Positions 23,893 through 31,696 of a stretch of 33,936 bases of DNA are shown here, one piece after another (positions within the stretch are counted from its first letter, which is position 1; each line of letters begins with the position of its first letter). The stretch covers positions 1 to 33,936 of the forward strand of contig SFXD01000012.1 in the NCBI GenBank assembly GCA_004559785.1, read 5' to 3'. The position numbers were made by a program, and so were the translations under genes. This DNA comes from a bacterium (GTDB lineage: Bacteria; Bacteroidota; Bacteroidia; Bacteroidales; Bacteroidaceae). The notes beneath the pieces were generated by a model. That model was not told the DNA's origin and made no database searches. It saw only the letters and a list, made by a program, of their open reading frames with translations.

Positions 23893-24445
23893 GTACATCG
23901 AACAGATACTGGAACGTTACTGGCAGTGTGAGACCACGCTGCACGAGGAGAGCATCTTGCAGTCGTTCTTCCGCCAAAAGGACGTCCCGAGTCACCTCAG
24001 GCCCTATGCCCACCTCTTCCGCCGGCAGGAGGACCTCCGTGCCCAGGCCTTGGGAAAGGATTTCGACTGCAGGCTTATGGCGAGGCTCGGGATGCAGGCC
24101 GGAGAGACGGCTTCGCACGCCACCCCCGTACGGCGTATTTCCATATTCCGGCGACTGCGGCCGTTGTATCAGGCGGCAGGCCTGGTAGCACTCATCATCA
24201 CGATAGGCACGGCAGCACAAAGGAGCATGGGCGATGCGTGCGAGGCTTGCCGTCCCGCCCAATCTTCGCTACAGGGGCAGGCCGCAGGCGAGGAAGGCGC
24301 AGCCCTGCGATGGGACGGGGAGGGCCACCAAGCCTGTCTGGACGACAGCGCTGCATCCGACGAAGACGAAGTCAAGCCCCTGGACCTACAGCATGCGGCT
24401 GCCATGAGGGCGCAGGAGCCGGACACGCTGGATTACACGAGATGA
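23882..24445 (+). CDS. Putative anti-sigma factor, single-pass membrane protein
   Basis: I do not recognise a named family. The 187-residue product has a soluble N-terminal part (YIEQILERYWQCETTLHEES) followed by one hydrophobic segment at about 95-113 (LYQAAGLVALIITIGTAAQ) preceded by basic residues. After it comes an acidic, Cys-containing, low-complexity tail (CEACRPAQSS). The N-terminal part would be cytoplasmic by the positive-inside rule. The 11-bp overlap with the ECF sigma gene and the topology fit an anti-sigma factor; that is inference from context. No zinc-binding HxxxCxxC motif of ZAS type is present. Confidence 0.75.
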   Translation: MDYKYIEQILERYWQCETTLHEESILQSFFRQKDVPSHLRPYAHLFRRQEDLRAQALGKDFDCRLMARLGMQAGETASHATPVRRISIFRRLRPLYQAAGLVALIITIGTAAQRSMGDACEACRPAQSSLQGQAAGEEGAALRWDGEGHQACLDDSAASDEDEVKPLDLQHAAAMRAQEPDTLDYTR

Positions 24446-24534
24446 CGACTTTTAGCTTTTAAACTAACGATAAATCATTGCTTAATAAAACAACACTCAA
24501 GCAGAAGCTGTGAAGCCCTTCTTGGAAGCCAAAA

Positions 24535-24573
24535 CAAGGCAGATGGCACGTAGTGATACGCACATCTGCCTTG
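24535..24573 (-). terminator. Probable terminator of argB
   Basis: CAAGGCAGATG (24535-24545) pairs perfectly with CATCTGCCTTG (24563-24573) over 11 bp, with an inner CGTA/TACG stem. On the minus strand it is followed by TTTTGG and lies 31 bp past the argB stop. The plus-strand gene upstream may use it too, as the two transcripts converge here. Nothing else is evident in 24446-24604. Confidence 0.7.
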
Positions 24574-24604
24574 CATGGTATATTTTCCTGGACGTGTGTG
24601 TCCC

Positions 24605-25417
24605 TTAGGGGCAGATGGTAGTGCCCATGCTGCCGTCCACGTTACCGGCACTTGTTATCACAACCCTGCCGACGCCCCTGTCCAAGGCCTGGAAGGCATT
24701 GTCCAGCTTGGGTATCATGCCTCCTGCCACTATGTGGCTCGCCTTCAGTTGCGAGTACAGCGTCTTGTCGATACGCTTGATAACGCTGTCGTCGCAGTCG
24801 GGATTCTCCAGCACGCCCCTCTTCTCGAAGCAGAACGTCAGCGTTACGTCGTACAGGGGTGCCAGTGCGCAGGCTACGGTAGATGCAATGGTGTCTGCGT
24901 TGGTGTTGAGCATGTTGCCCTCTCCGTCGTGCGTAAGCGGTGCCACCACGGGAGTCATGCCTTTCCCTATCAGAGCGTCCAGAGCCTGGGCATCAGCCCT
25001 GTCCACGTCCCCCACAAAGCCGAAGTCCACGTCCCGTTCCATGCCGTCTTCCAGCACCATCCTCGTCGTTGGGCGGCGGTGGCTGCGTATCACGTCCATG
25101 TCAGCTCCTGTCAGTCCTATGGCATTGACTCCCCTTGCCTGCAGCTTGGCCACGACGTCCTTGTTTATCAGTCCGCCATAGACCATCGTCACCACCTTCA
25201 GCATTTCCGGGTCAGTTACCCTGCGTCCGCCCACCATCACGCTCTCTATGCCGAGCCTGCGTGCAATGTCTGTGGCCCTGCGTCCTCCGCCGTGTACCAG
25301 CACCTTGCGTCCGGACAATGCCGCGAACTGTTGCAGGAGGCTGTCGAGCGACCGTGGGTCCTCCACCACGGCACCTCCCACCTTAACCACGTTCAGTGGA
25401 GTCTTCTTTCCTTCCAT
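24605..25417 (-). CDS. argB: N-acetylglutamate (or N-succinylglutamate) kinase
   Basis: The 270-residue amino acid kinase has VVKVGGAVVED (Lys12 and the first Gly-rich turn), LVHGGGRRATD (42-50) for acyl-glutamate binding, MLNTNADTIAS and GGMIPKLDNA with the ATP-side Lys. It catalyses the second step of arginine synthesis. Bacteroidota such as Bacteroides fragilis are known to use N-succinyl rather than N-acetyl intermediates, so the true substrate may be N-succinylglutamate; sequence alone does not show it. It lies 77 bp downstream of speA on the same strand, the only large gap in the topA-aroK-speA-argB run; no TAnnTTTG box is present there, so read-through from speA is likely. Confidence 0.93.
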   Translation of the reverse strand: MEGKKTPLNVVKVGGAVVEDPRSLDSLLQQFAALSGRKVLVHGGGRRATDIARRLGIESVMVGGRRVTDPEMLKVVTMVYGGLINKDVVAKLQARGVNAIGLTGADMDVIRSHRRPTTRMVLEDGMERDVDFGFVGDVDRADAQALDALIGKGMTPVVAPLTHDGEGNMLNTNADTIASTVACALAPLYDVTLTFCFEKRGVLENPDCDDSVIKRIDKTLYSQLKASHIVAGGMIPKLDNAFQALDRGVGRVVITSAGNVDGSMGTTICP

Positions 25418-25476
25418 TTATGTCCTCTTAATGTCTCTCTCTAAATATCTATCTCTATATAAATCTCTCTCCCACT

Positions 25477-25497
25477 GCTCATTGCTCACTGCTCCTA
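25477..25497. repeat. Three GCTC heptamers overlapping the speA stop
   Basis: GCTCATT, GCTCACT and GCTCCTA follow in register. The last three bases of the third unit are the complement of the speA TAG stop codon. This is a short member of the heptamer family seen at several gene ends in this window. Confidence 0.75.
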
Positions 25498-27387
25498 TTC
25501 GAGGTACGTATATCCGTAGAGTCCGGCCCTGTAGTTGCTGATGAACTCCTTGCCCTCCGTCTCAGTAATCTTTCCGTCCTTCACAGCCCGGCTGACCCAT
25601 ATCTCCAGTCTCCTGACCAGTTTCTTGGGGTCGTACTGCACGTAGTCGAGCACGTCAGCCACGGTCTCGCCGTCGATTATCTGGTCGATGGAATATCCGT
25701 CCTTGTCCACGGAGATGTGTACGGCGTTGGTGTCTCCGAACAGGTTGTGCATGTTGCCCAGAATCTCCTGGTATGCGCCCACGAGGAACACGCCTATGTA
25801 GTAGTGCTCGTTGGGCTTCACGGGATGCAGCGGTATGTAGTTGGTCTGGTGTCCGCAGTTGACGTATGCCGAGATTTTTCCGTCGCTGTCGCACGTTATG
25901 TCCTGCAGAGTCGCGCTCCTCGTTGGCTGCTCCTGCAGTCGTGCGATGGGCATGATGGGGAAGAGCTGGTCTATGCCCCAGCAGTCGGGGATGCTCTGGA
26001 AGAGGCTGAAGTTGCAGAAATATTTGTCCGCCATCTGCTTGTCGAGGGAGCGCAGTTCGTCGGGGACGTGCTTTTGGTGGTGTGCCAGTTCTGCCACCTC
26101 GTGGCTGATGGCCCAGTAGAGCGACTCTATCTGAGCCCTTGTCTTGAGGTCGATGATGCCGTGTCTGAAGAGGTCGAGAGCCTCTTCCCTGATGTCTTCG
26201 GCATCGTGCCAGTCCTCGAGCAGCGACCTCTGCGAGAGCTTGTCCCATATCTCCGTCAGGTCGTGCACGAGCTTGTGGTCCTCGGGTGCCGGCTCGAAGT
26301 CTTCGGGCATCTGCGGTGCCGACACGCTTTCGAGCACGTCAATGACCAGTACGCTATGGTGTGCCGCGAGCGACCGTCCACCCTCGGTGATGATGTTGGG
26401 GTGGGGGATGCCGTTGCGGTTGGCAGCCTCCCCCAGTGTGTAGACGCAGTCGTTGACGTATTCCTGTATGCTGTAGTTTACGCTGCTCTCGCTGTTGCTG
26501 CTCCTGGTGCCGTCGTAGTCTACGCCGAGACCTCCTCCACAGTCTATGAACTCGATGTTGAATCCCATGGCGTGCAGTTGTACATAGTACTGTGCCGCTT
26601 CCCTGAGTGCCGTGCTGATGCGCCTGATCTTGGTGATTTGCGATCCTATATGGAAGTGTATCAGCTTGAGGCAGTCGCTGAGGTTCATCTGCTTGAGCAT
26701 TTCCAGCGCCATCAGCAGTTCCGACGAGTTGAGCCCGAACTTGCTTGCGTCGCCTCCGCTCTCGCTCCACTTGCCCGAGCCGTTGCTTGCCAGCTTGATG
26801 CGTATGCCGAGGTTGGGCCTCACGCCCAGTTTCTCGGCGGTCTGCGCTATGTCCTTCAGTTCGGGCAGCTTCTCAATCACCAGGAACACCCTCTTGCCCA
26901 TCTTCTGCGCGAGCAGGGCGAGTTCGATGAAGTTCTGGTCCTTGTGTCCGTTGCATACTATCAGGCTGTCGCTGTCCATGTTGGTGGCAAGCACGGCATG
27001 CAGTTCGGGCTTGGAGCCAGCCTCCAGACCCAGGTTGTAGCGTTTGCCGTGGCTAATGATTTCCTCCACCACGGGACGCATTTGGTTGACCTTGATGGGG
27101 AAGATGATGAAGTGCTCGCCGTGGTAGTCGTATTCCTTCTCGGCCTTGCGGAAGCACTCGTCGGTCTTCTCTATACGGTTGTCCAGTATGTCGGGGAAGC
27201 GTAGCAGCATGGGTGCGGTGACGTGCCTGCTCTCCAGGTGTTCCACTATCTCCTGCAGGTCTACCTGCACGCTGTTCTTCTTGGGCGTTACGTAGACGTG
27301 TCCCTTGTCGTTGATGCCAAAGTAGTTGACTCCCCATCCCTTTATGTTGTAGAGTTCCTCGGAGTCCTCTATTCTCCATTTCTTCAT
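25495..27387 (-). CDS. speA: Biosynthetic arginine decarboxylase
   Basis: The 630-residue protein is a full-length SpeA. The PLP-binding lysine is in FPIKVNQ (Lys99), SKPELHAVLATNM follows, IHFHIGSQI marks the barrel, and FIDCGGGLGVDYDGT and ITEGGRSLAAHHSVL are family motifs. It converts arginine to agmatine, the first step of the agmatine route to putrescine and spermidine. Its ATG overlaps the aroK stop as ATGA, indicating translational coupling. The stop codon lies in a heptamer repeat. With argB downstream, arginine-forming and arginine-consuming enzymes are on one transcript. Confidence 0.96.
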   Translation of the reverse strand: MKKWRIEDSEELYNIKGWGVNYFGINDKGHVYVTPKKNSVQVDLQEIVEHLESRHVTAPMLLRFPDILDNRIEKTDECFRKAEKEYDYHGEHFIIFPIKVNQMRPVVEEIISHGKRYNLGLEAGSKPELHAVLATNMDSDSLIVCNGHKDQNFIELALLAQKMGKRVFLVIEKLPELKDIAQTAEKLGVRPNLGIRIKLASNGSGKWSESGGDASKFGLNSSELLMALEMLKQMNLSDCLKLIHFHIGSQITKIRRISTALREAAQYYVQLHAMGFNIEFIDCGGGLGVDYDGTRSSNSESSVNYSIQEYVNDCVYTLGEAANRNGIPHPNIITEGGRSLAAHHSVLVIDVLESVSAPQMPEDFEPAPEDHKLVHDLTEIWDKLSQRSLLEDWHDAEDIREEALDLFRHGIIDLKTRAQIESLYWAISHEVAELAHHQKHVPDELRSLDKQMADKYFCNFSLFQSIPDCWGIDQLFPIMPIARLQEQPTRSATLQDITCDSDGKISAYVNCGHQTNYIPLHPVKPNEHYYIGVFLVGAYQEILGNMHNLFGDTNAVHISVDKDGYSIDQIIDGETVADVLDYVQYDPKKLVRRLEIWVSRAVKDGKITETEGKEFISNYRAGLYGYTYLE

Positions 27388-27911
27388 AGGCCTAATATCT
27401 CGCGTAGTAGTTTAACGGTAGTCTTTATCTTGTCGTGGTTGTCGAGTAGCGACACGTCGAGCGTGTGCTTTGCCTGCAGGTAGTAGGGCTCTCTCTCGGC
27501 GAGCGACTGCCTGATGTACTGCAGCAGTTCCTCGTCGTTCTTTCCCTGGATGAGTGGCCTTACCACCTTACCCATCCTGAGGTGTGCGGCGAGCACTTCG
27601 GGTGCAGCCTGCAGGTAGATGGTTTCACCCTTCGAGTTGATGTAGTCCATGTTGTCCCCGAAGCATGGCGTTCCTCCGCCGCACGAGAGCACTATGTCCT
27701 CGAATTCCGCCACTTCCCTCAGCATGTTGAATTCTATGGTGCGGAATCCCTCTTCTCCCTTTTCCTTGAATATCTGCTCTATGGTACGGCGGAACCTCAT
27801 CTCTATGTACCAGTCGAGGTCGTAGAACGACAGTCCGAGCGACAATGCCAGCTGTCTGCCTACCGTGGTCTTGCCCGACCCCATGTAGCCAACCAGGATG
27901 ATTCGTTTCAT
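27384..27911 (-). CDS. aroK: Shikimate kinase
   Basis: The 175-residue kinase starts MKRIILVGYMGSGKTTVG, with the P-loop GSGKT at 11-15. Shikimate-binding DLDWYIE (Asp33), GFRTIE (Arg57) and SCGGGTP (78-80) follow, and the lid Arg is in VVRPLIQGK. It phosphorylates shikimate in the chorismate pathway. The start is set by the MKR opening and by its position 20 bp after topA; the same reading frame stays open upstream through topA, but that extension is an out-of-frame shadow of topA. The 4-bp ATGA overlap with speA couples the two. Confidence 0.95.
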   Translation of the reverse strand: MKRIILVGYMGSGKTTVGRQLALSLGLSFYDLDWYIEMRFRRTIEQIFKEKGEEGFRTIEFNMLREVAEFEDIVLSCGGGTPCFGDNMDYINSKGETIYLQAAPEVLAAHLRMGKVVRPLIQGKNDEELLQYIRQSLAEREPYYLQAKHTLDVSLLDNHDKIKTTVKLLREILGL

Positions 27912-27931
27912 GATTGTACTATGGATTACCT

Positions 27932-30268
27932 TTATTGACCGTGCCTTGCATGCCTGCCCTTGGCTGGCTTGGACGTCTTCTCCCCGCTCTCCTGTATAAC
28001 CTGCATGCACTCCTCTATGGTCAGTTCCTTCACCTTGTCGTGCATTGCCTTGGGCAGCCGGTAGTTGTTGCCCTTGTAGACAATGTATGGTCCGTAGCGT
28101 CCGTTGAGGATTTCCATCTCGGGGTCCTCGGCGAAGTTCTTTATGTGCCTCTCGGCCTCCTCCACGTGCTTGCGGTGGATCATGATGACGGCCTGCTCGA
28201 AGCTCATCTTCAGGGGGTCGACATCCTTGGGGATGGAGACGTACGAGCCGTTGTGCGAGACGTATGGCCCGAACTTGCCCGCGCCTATTATCACTGGCTT
28301 GCCCTCGTATTCTCCCACCTTGCGTGGCAGCTTGAAGAGTTCGAGGGCTTCCTCCAGCGTGATGCTCTCTAAGGTCTGCCCCTTGTTCAGTTGCGAGAAG
28401 CGCGGCTTCATCCTCGAGTCCGAACTGCCTATCTGCACTACTGGTCCGAAGCGTCCTATCTTGGCGGTGACGGGTTCTCCGCTCTTGGGGTCGTTGCCCA
28501 GGAATCTCTCTCCCACCTTCCTCTCGGTATGCGTGTTGGAGGATTTCTCCACCAGGGGTTCGAACTCGTCGTAGAAGTTGCTTATCACGCTCTTCCATTC
28601 CATCTTTCCGTCGGCTATCTCGTCGAACTCCTTCTCGATGTCGGCGGTGAAGTTGTAGTCCATTATCGAGGGGAAGTTCTCCTTCAGGAAGTCGTTCACC
28701 ACGATGCCTATGTCCGTGGGCAGCAGCTTGCCTCTCTCGGCTCCCAGCGTGGTGGTGTGCGTGGCGGTCTCTATGTCCGTGCCGTCGAGGCTGAGGGTCA
28801 GGTATTCCCTTTCCTCTCCTGCCTTGTCGCCCTTTGCCACGTATTCCCTCTGTTGTATGGTGGTGATGGTGGCTGCGTACGTGCTGGGCCTGCCTATGCC
28901 CAGTTCCTCCAGTTTCTTCACGAGGCTTGCCTCGTTGTACCGGATGGGCTTCTGCGCAAACCTCTGCGTCGCCACCATCTGCGTGCGTGTCAGCACCTCG
29001 CCTATCGTCAGGCTTGGCAGTGCTCCGCTTGCCTCGCCGTCGTTCTCCGGCTCGGTGTCGGTCTCCTTGTATATGCGTAGGAATCCGTCGAACTTCACCA
29101 CCTCGCCGTTTGCCACGAACGTCTCGTCCGTGCCGCTTATGCTGATGCTTATCTGCGTCTTCTCTATCTCCGCGTCTGCCATCTGGCTGGCTATGGTCCT
29201 CTTCCATATCAGGTCGTAGAGCCGCTTCTCCTGCTGAGTGCCCTCTATCGTCGTATGCTCCATGTACGTGGGTCGTATGGCCTCGTGCGCCTCCTGTGCA
29301 CCCTTGGCGCTGGTGCGGTACTTGCGTACCTTTACGTATTCCTCGCCCATCTGCTCGGCTATCACGCCCTTGCTGGCCCCGAGGCAGAGTGCGCTCAGGT
29401 TTACGCTGTCGGTACGCATGTACGTGATGCGTCCGCTCTCGTACAGGTGCTGCGCTACCATCATGGTCTGTGCCACGGTGAATCCCAGCTTGTGTGCTGC
29501 CTCCTGCTGCAGGGTGCTGGTGGTGAAGGGCGGAGCCGGCATCCTCTTCTGCGGCTTCGTGCTGATGTCCTGCACGGCGAATTTTGCCCCTGCGCACTTC
29601 CTGAGGAAGTCCCTTGCCTGCTCCTCGCTGGCGAAGCGGTGGCTCAGTTCTGCCTTCACCTCTGCCCCGTCGGCATTCACGAAGACTGCCGTCACCCTGT
29701 AGTTGTCCTCGCCACGGAAGTCCTGTATCTCGCGCTCGCGCTCTACGATGAGGCGTACCGCCACGCTCTGCACCCTGCCTGCGCTGAGCGATGGCTTCAC
29801 CTTGCGCCAGAGCACGGGGCTGAGCTTGAATCCCACTATCCTGTCGAGCACGCGCCGCGCCTGCTGTGCGTTAACCAGGTTGATGTCTATGTCGCGCGGG
29901 TTCTGTATTGCCTCCAGTATGGCAGGCTTGGTAATCTCGTGGAACACGATGCGCCTCGTGTTCTCGGGCTTCAGTTCCAGTACCTCGTACAGGTGCCAGC
30001 TGATGGCCTCTCCCTCGCGGTCCTCATCGGATGCCAGCCATACGGTCTTGGCTTCCGAAGCCATCTTCTTGAGCTGGGCTACTATCTTTGCCTTGTCCTC
30101 GGGTATCTCGTACTGTGGCGAGAAAGTCTCCGTGTCTACGCTGAACGTTCTTTTCTTCAGGTCCCTGATGTGACCGTAGCTGGATGTCACCTTGTAGTCA
30201 TCTCCCAGGAATTTCTCTATGGTTTTTGCCTTTGCGGGGCTCTCCACGATAACCAGATTATCCTTCAT
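27932..30268 (-). CDS. topA: DNA topoisomerase I (type IA)
   Basis: The 778-residue enzyme starts with the Toprim motif LVIVESPAKAKTIEKFLG (Glu9) and has ASDEDREGEAISWH (Asp81, Asp83, Glu85). LSAGRVQSVAVRLI and ESGRITYMRTDS follow, with catalytic Tyr283. The C-terminal part carries topoisomerase C-terminal repeats (KIGRFGPVVQIG, GAGKFGPYVSHNG, NGRYGPYIVYKGNNYRLP) and no Cys4 zinc fingers, the usual arrangement in Bacteroidota. It relaxes negative supercoils. An in-frame ATG at 30310 is not used by family alignment. It is followed 20 bp later by aroK, and a -7 box lies just upstream. Confidence 0.97.
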   Translation of the reverse strand: MKDNLVIVESPAKAKTIEKFLGDDYKVTSSYGHIRDLKKRTFSVDTETFSPQYEIPEDKAKIVAQLKKMASEAKTVWLASDEDREGEAISWHLYEVLELKPENTRRIVFHEITKPAILEAIQNPRDIDINLVNAQQARRVLDRIVGFKLSPVLWRKVKPSLSAGRVQSVAVRLIVEREREIQDFRGEDNYRVTAVFVNADGAEVKAELSHRFASEEQARDFLRKCAGAKFAVQDISTKPQKRMPAPPFTTSTLQQEAAHKLGFTVAQTMMVAQHLYESGRITYMRTDSVNLSALCLGASKGVIAEQMGEEYVKVRKYRTSAKGAQEAHEAIRPTYMEHTTIEGTQQEKRLYDLIWKRTIASQMADAEIEKTQISISISGTDETFVANGEVVKFDGFLRIYKETDTEPENDGEASGALPSLTIGEVLTRTQMVATQRFAQKPIRYNEASLVKKLEELGIGRPSTYAATITTIQQREYVAKGDKAGEEREYLTLSLDGTDIETATHTTTLGAERGKLLPTDIGIVVNDFLKENFPSIMDYNFTADIEKEFDEIADGKMEWKSVISNFYDEFEPLVEKSSNTHTERKVGERFLGNDPKSGEPVTAKIGRFGPVVQIGSSDSRMKPRFSQLNKGQTLESITLEEALELFKLPRKVGEYEGKPVIIGAGKFGPYVSHNGSYVSIPKDVDPLKMSFEQAVIMIHRKHVEEAERHIKNFAEDPEMEILNGRYGPYIVYKGNNYRLPKAMHDKVKELTIEECMQVIQESGEKTSKPAKGRHARHGQ

Positions 30269-30296
30269 ATCAAACGCTTTTTTTCGATTTTGGGCG

Positions 30297-30304
30297 CAAA
30301 GGTA
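30297..30304 (-). promoter_or_regulatory. Probable -7 box of the topA operon
   Basis: Read on the minus strand the box is TACCTTTG, a TAnnTTTG match, 28 bp before the topA ATG. No clear TTTG is found 20 bp upstream, so strength is uncertain. Its position makes the ATG at 30268 the natural start. Confidence 0.5.
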
Positions 30305-30331
30305 GTGCATTTTTTCCGATTCTTACCTTAT

Positions 30332-30874
30332 TTATACAGGTTTTTTTGATAAAAGTGCTTCTACGCCTTTCCTTATGGAGCATAATCCGAATTCCTCGGG
30401 CTTGATTTCGCTCCATGGAATCCACGTTGCCTCCGATGCGTCGTCGGCGGCGCATAAGTCCTTGCCGGAGCGGACCCGGCACAGGAAGAACATGTCTAAG
30501 GTGTGGACTTCGAGACCTCCGTACGGGTAGATGTTGGGCAGTGAGAACAGAAAGGCGTCCACCTCGGCATCCAGCCCCGTCTCCTCCTTCACCTCCCGGA
30601 CCACACTCTCTTCCACGCTCTCGCCGCAGTCGCAGAACCCCCCTGGCAGGTCGAGGGTGCCCTTGGCTGGCTCGCACGCACGGCGTACCACCAGTAGTTC
30701 GTCCCTCTCGTTCAATATCACCGCCACGCACGACGCGCAGGGGTTGGTGTAGTATACCAGTCCGCAGTCGGGACAGCGCTTGCTCTTGAAGTCGTTCACC
30801 TCGAAGCGGGGCGACCCGCAAACAGGGCAGAACCTGAATTTATCCAACAGATGACTTTCGTTGTTCATACTCAT
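30332..30874 (-). CDS. NUDIX hydrolase with N-terminal zinc ribbon
   Basis: The 180-residue protein begins with a zinc ribbon, FCPVCGSP and RCPDCGL (Cys16, 19, 34, 37). The NUDIX box is complete: GGFCDCGESVEESVVREVKE followed by ETGL, fitting Gx5Ex7REUxEExGU. NudC-like NADH pyrophosphatases also pair a zinc ribbon with a NUDIX domain, but this protein is shorter, so I call it a NUDIX hydrolase acting on a nucleoside diphosphate derivative of unknown identity. ATGs at 30874 and 30868 are both possible. It is 63 bp upstream of topA on the same strand, but topA has its own box. Confidence 0.9.
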   Translation of the reverse strand: MSMNNESHLLDKFRFCPVCGSPRFEVNDFKSKRCPDCGLVYYTNPCASCVAVILNERDELLVVRRACEPAKGTLDLPGGFCDCGESVEESVVREVKEETGLDAEVDAFLFSLPNIYPYGGLEVHTLDMFFLCRVRSGKDLCAADDASEATWIPWSEIKPEEFGLCSIRKGVEALLSKKPV

Positions 30875-30891
30875 TTGCCATTTAAACCTTG

Positions 30892-30926
30892 CAAACATAC
30901 AAAGTAATCCGCACTTTCACAACAAA
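30892..30926 (-). promoter_or_regulatory. Promoter of the NUDIX gene
   Basis: On the minus strand TATGTTTG (30899-30892) is preceded at 20 bp by TTG (30922-30920) within TTTTGTTG. The start codon is 18 bp after the box, giving a very short leader. Confidence 0.6.
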
Positions 30927-30963
30927 AACTCCATTATTATGGACGCTTAATTTAAAAAATGTG

Positions 30964-30971
30964 TATATTTG
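30964..30971 (+). promoter_or_regulatory. Probable -7 box of the NfeD-flotillin unit
   Basis: TATATTTG matches TAnnTTTG and lies 27 bp before the ATG at 30999. No TTTG is present 20 bp upstream; the sequence there is ATTATGGACG. Confidence 0.5.
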
Positions 30972-30998
30972 CAGGGTAAATAAGTTTTTTCAACGATT

Positions 30999-31601
30999 AT
31001 GGAAACTATCTCTGCTTGGTATTCTTCCCTCGACCCAATGCTGCGCTTCTACTGGGGCGTGGCCATCTTCGCCACGATAGTGTTCGCCATCCAGACGACG
31101 ATGTCGTTCGTGGGATTCGGCGACATAGACTCGGGCTCGTCCGACATCGACTTCGACACGGATACCGACAGCCTGGACGATGCCGGTGCCATGCACTTGC
31201 TCTCCATACGCAACATCTTCTACTTCCTGCTCGGCTTCGGGTGGACGGGCATCAGCCTGTGGGACACCATCGCAGACAGGGTCTTGCTTGGCATCTGCGC
31301 CGCCTTGGTGGGCTGCGTCTTCGTGGCACTCTTCATGCTTCTGTTCAGGCAGATGATGAAGCTGCAGTCCAACGGGGCTTTCTGCATAGAGGACTCCGTG
31401 GGCAAGGTGTGCGACGTATACCTGCGCATTCCAGGCTCCAACCAGGGCCAGGGCAAGGTGCAGGTCAGCCTGGGAGGTTCGGTGCATGAGGTCAATGCCT
31501 GCACTGCCGACTCGCCCATACCCTCGGGCAGCAAGGTGCGTGTAGTAAGGGTGGTGGACAAGCATACGCTCGAGGTGGAACCATTGGGCAATGAGCCTTG
31601 A
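30999..31601 (+). CDS. NfeD/YuaF-like membrane protein
   Basis: The 200-residue protein has hydrophobic segments at about 17-38 (FYWGVAIFATIVFAIQTTM), about 67-85 (LSIRNIFYFLLGFGWTGISL) and about 92-115 (VLLGICAALVGCVFVALFML), an acidic Asp-rich loop between the first two, and a C-terminal beta-rich part (GKVCDVYLRIPG, GSKVRVVRVVDKHTLEVEPL) like the OB fold of NfeD-type proteins. Such proteins work with flotillin, encoded next. The last four codons and the stop (GNEP) fall in a heptamer repeat at 31586-31627. The OB-type domain is otherwise complete. Function as a membrane-microdomain partner is inferred from family and context. Confidence 0.85.
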   Translation: METISAWYSSLDPMLRFYWGVAIFATIVFAIQTTMSFVGFGDIDSGSSDIDFDTDTDSLDDAGAMHLLSIRNIFYFLLGFGWTGISLWDTIADRVLLGICAALVGCVFVALFMLLFRQMMKLQSNGAFCIEDSVGKVCDVYLRIPGSNQGQGKVQVSLGGSVHEVNACTADSPIPSGSKVRVVRVVDKHTLEVEPLGNEP

Positions 31602-31627
31602 GCAATGGGCAATGAGCCGTGAGCAAG
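31586..31627. repeat. Six tandem heptamers at the end of the NfeD-like gene
   Basis: GGGCAAT, GAGCCTT, GAGCAAT, GGGCAAT, GAGCCGT and GAGCAAG follow in one register. They are the complement-strand form of GCTCATT/GCTCACG units. The first two overlap the last codons and stop of the upstream gene. The rest of the 95-bp gap before the flotillin gene shows no promoter consensus. Confidence 0.8.
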
Positions 31628-31696
31628 TCACTTTCCCCATATTCCTATGGGATGTATCAAAATTTGAATGAGTATTAATCTAATTACAAAGCAACA

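Noticed and set aside
27384..29597. 737-codon minus-strand frame that looks like a fusion to shikimate kinase
   Set aside because: The first 560 codons are an alternate frame of topA with no domain; only the last 175 (from 27911) form shikimate kinase.
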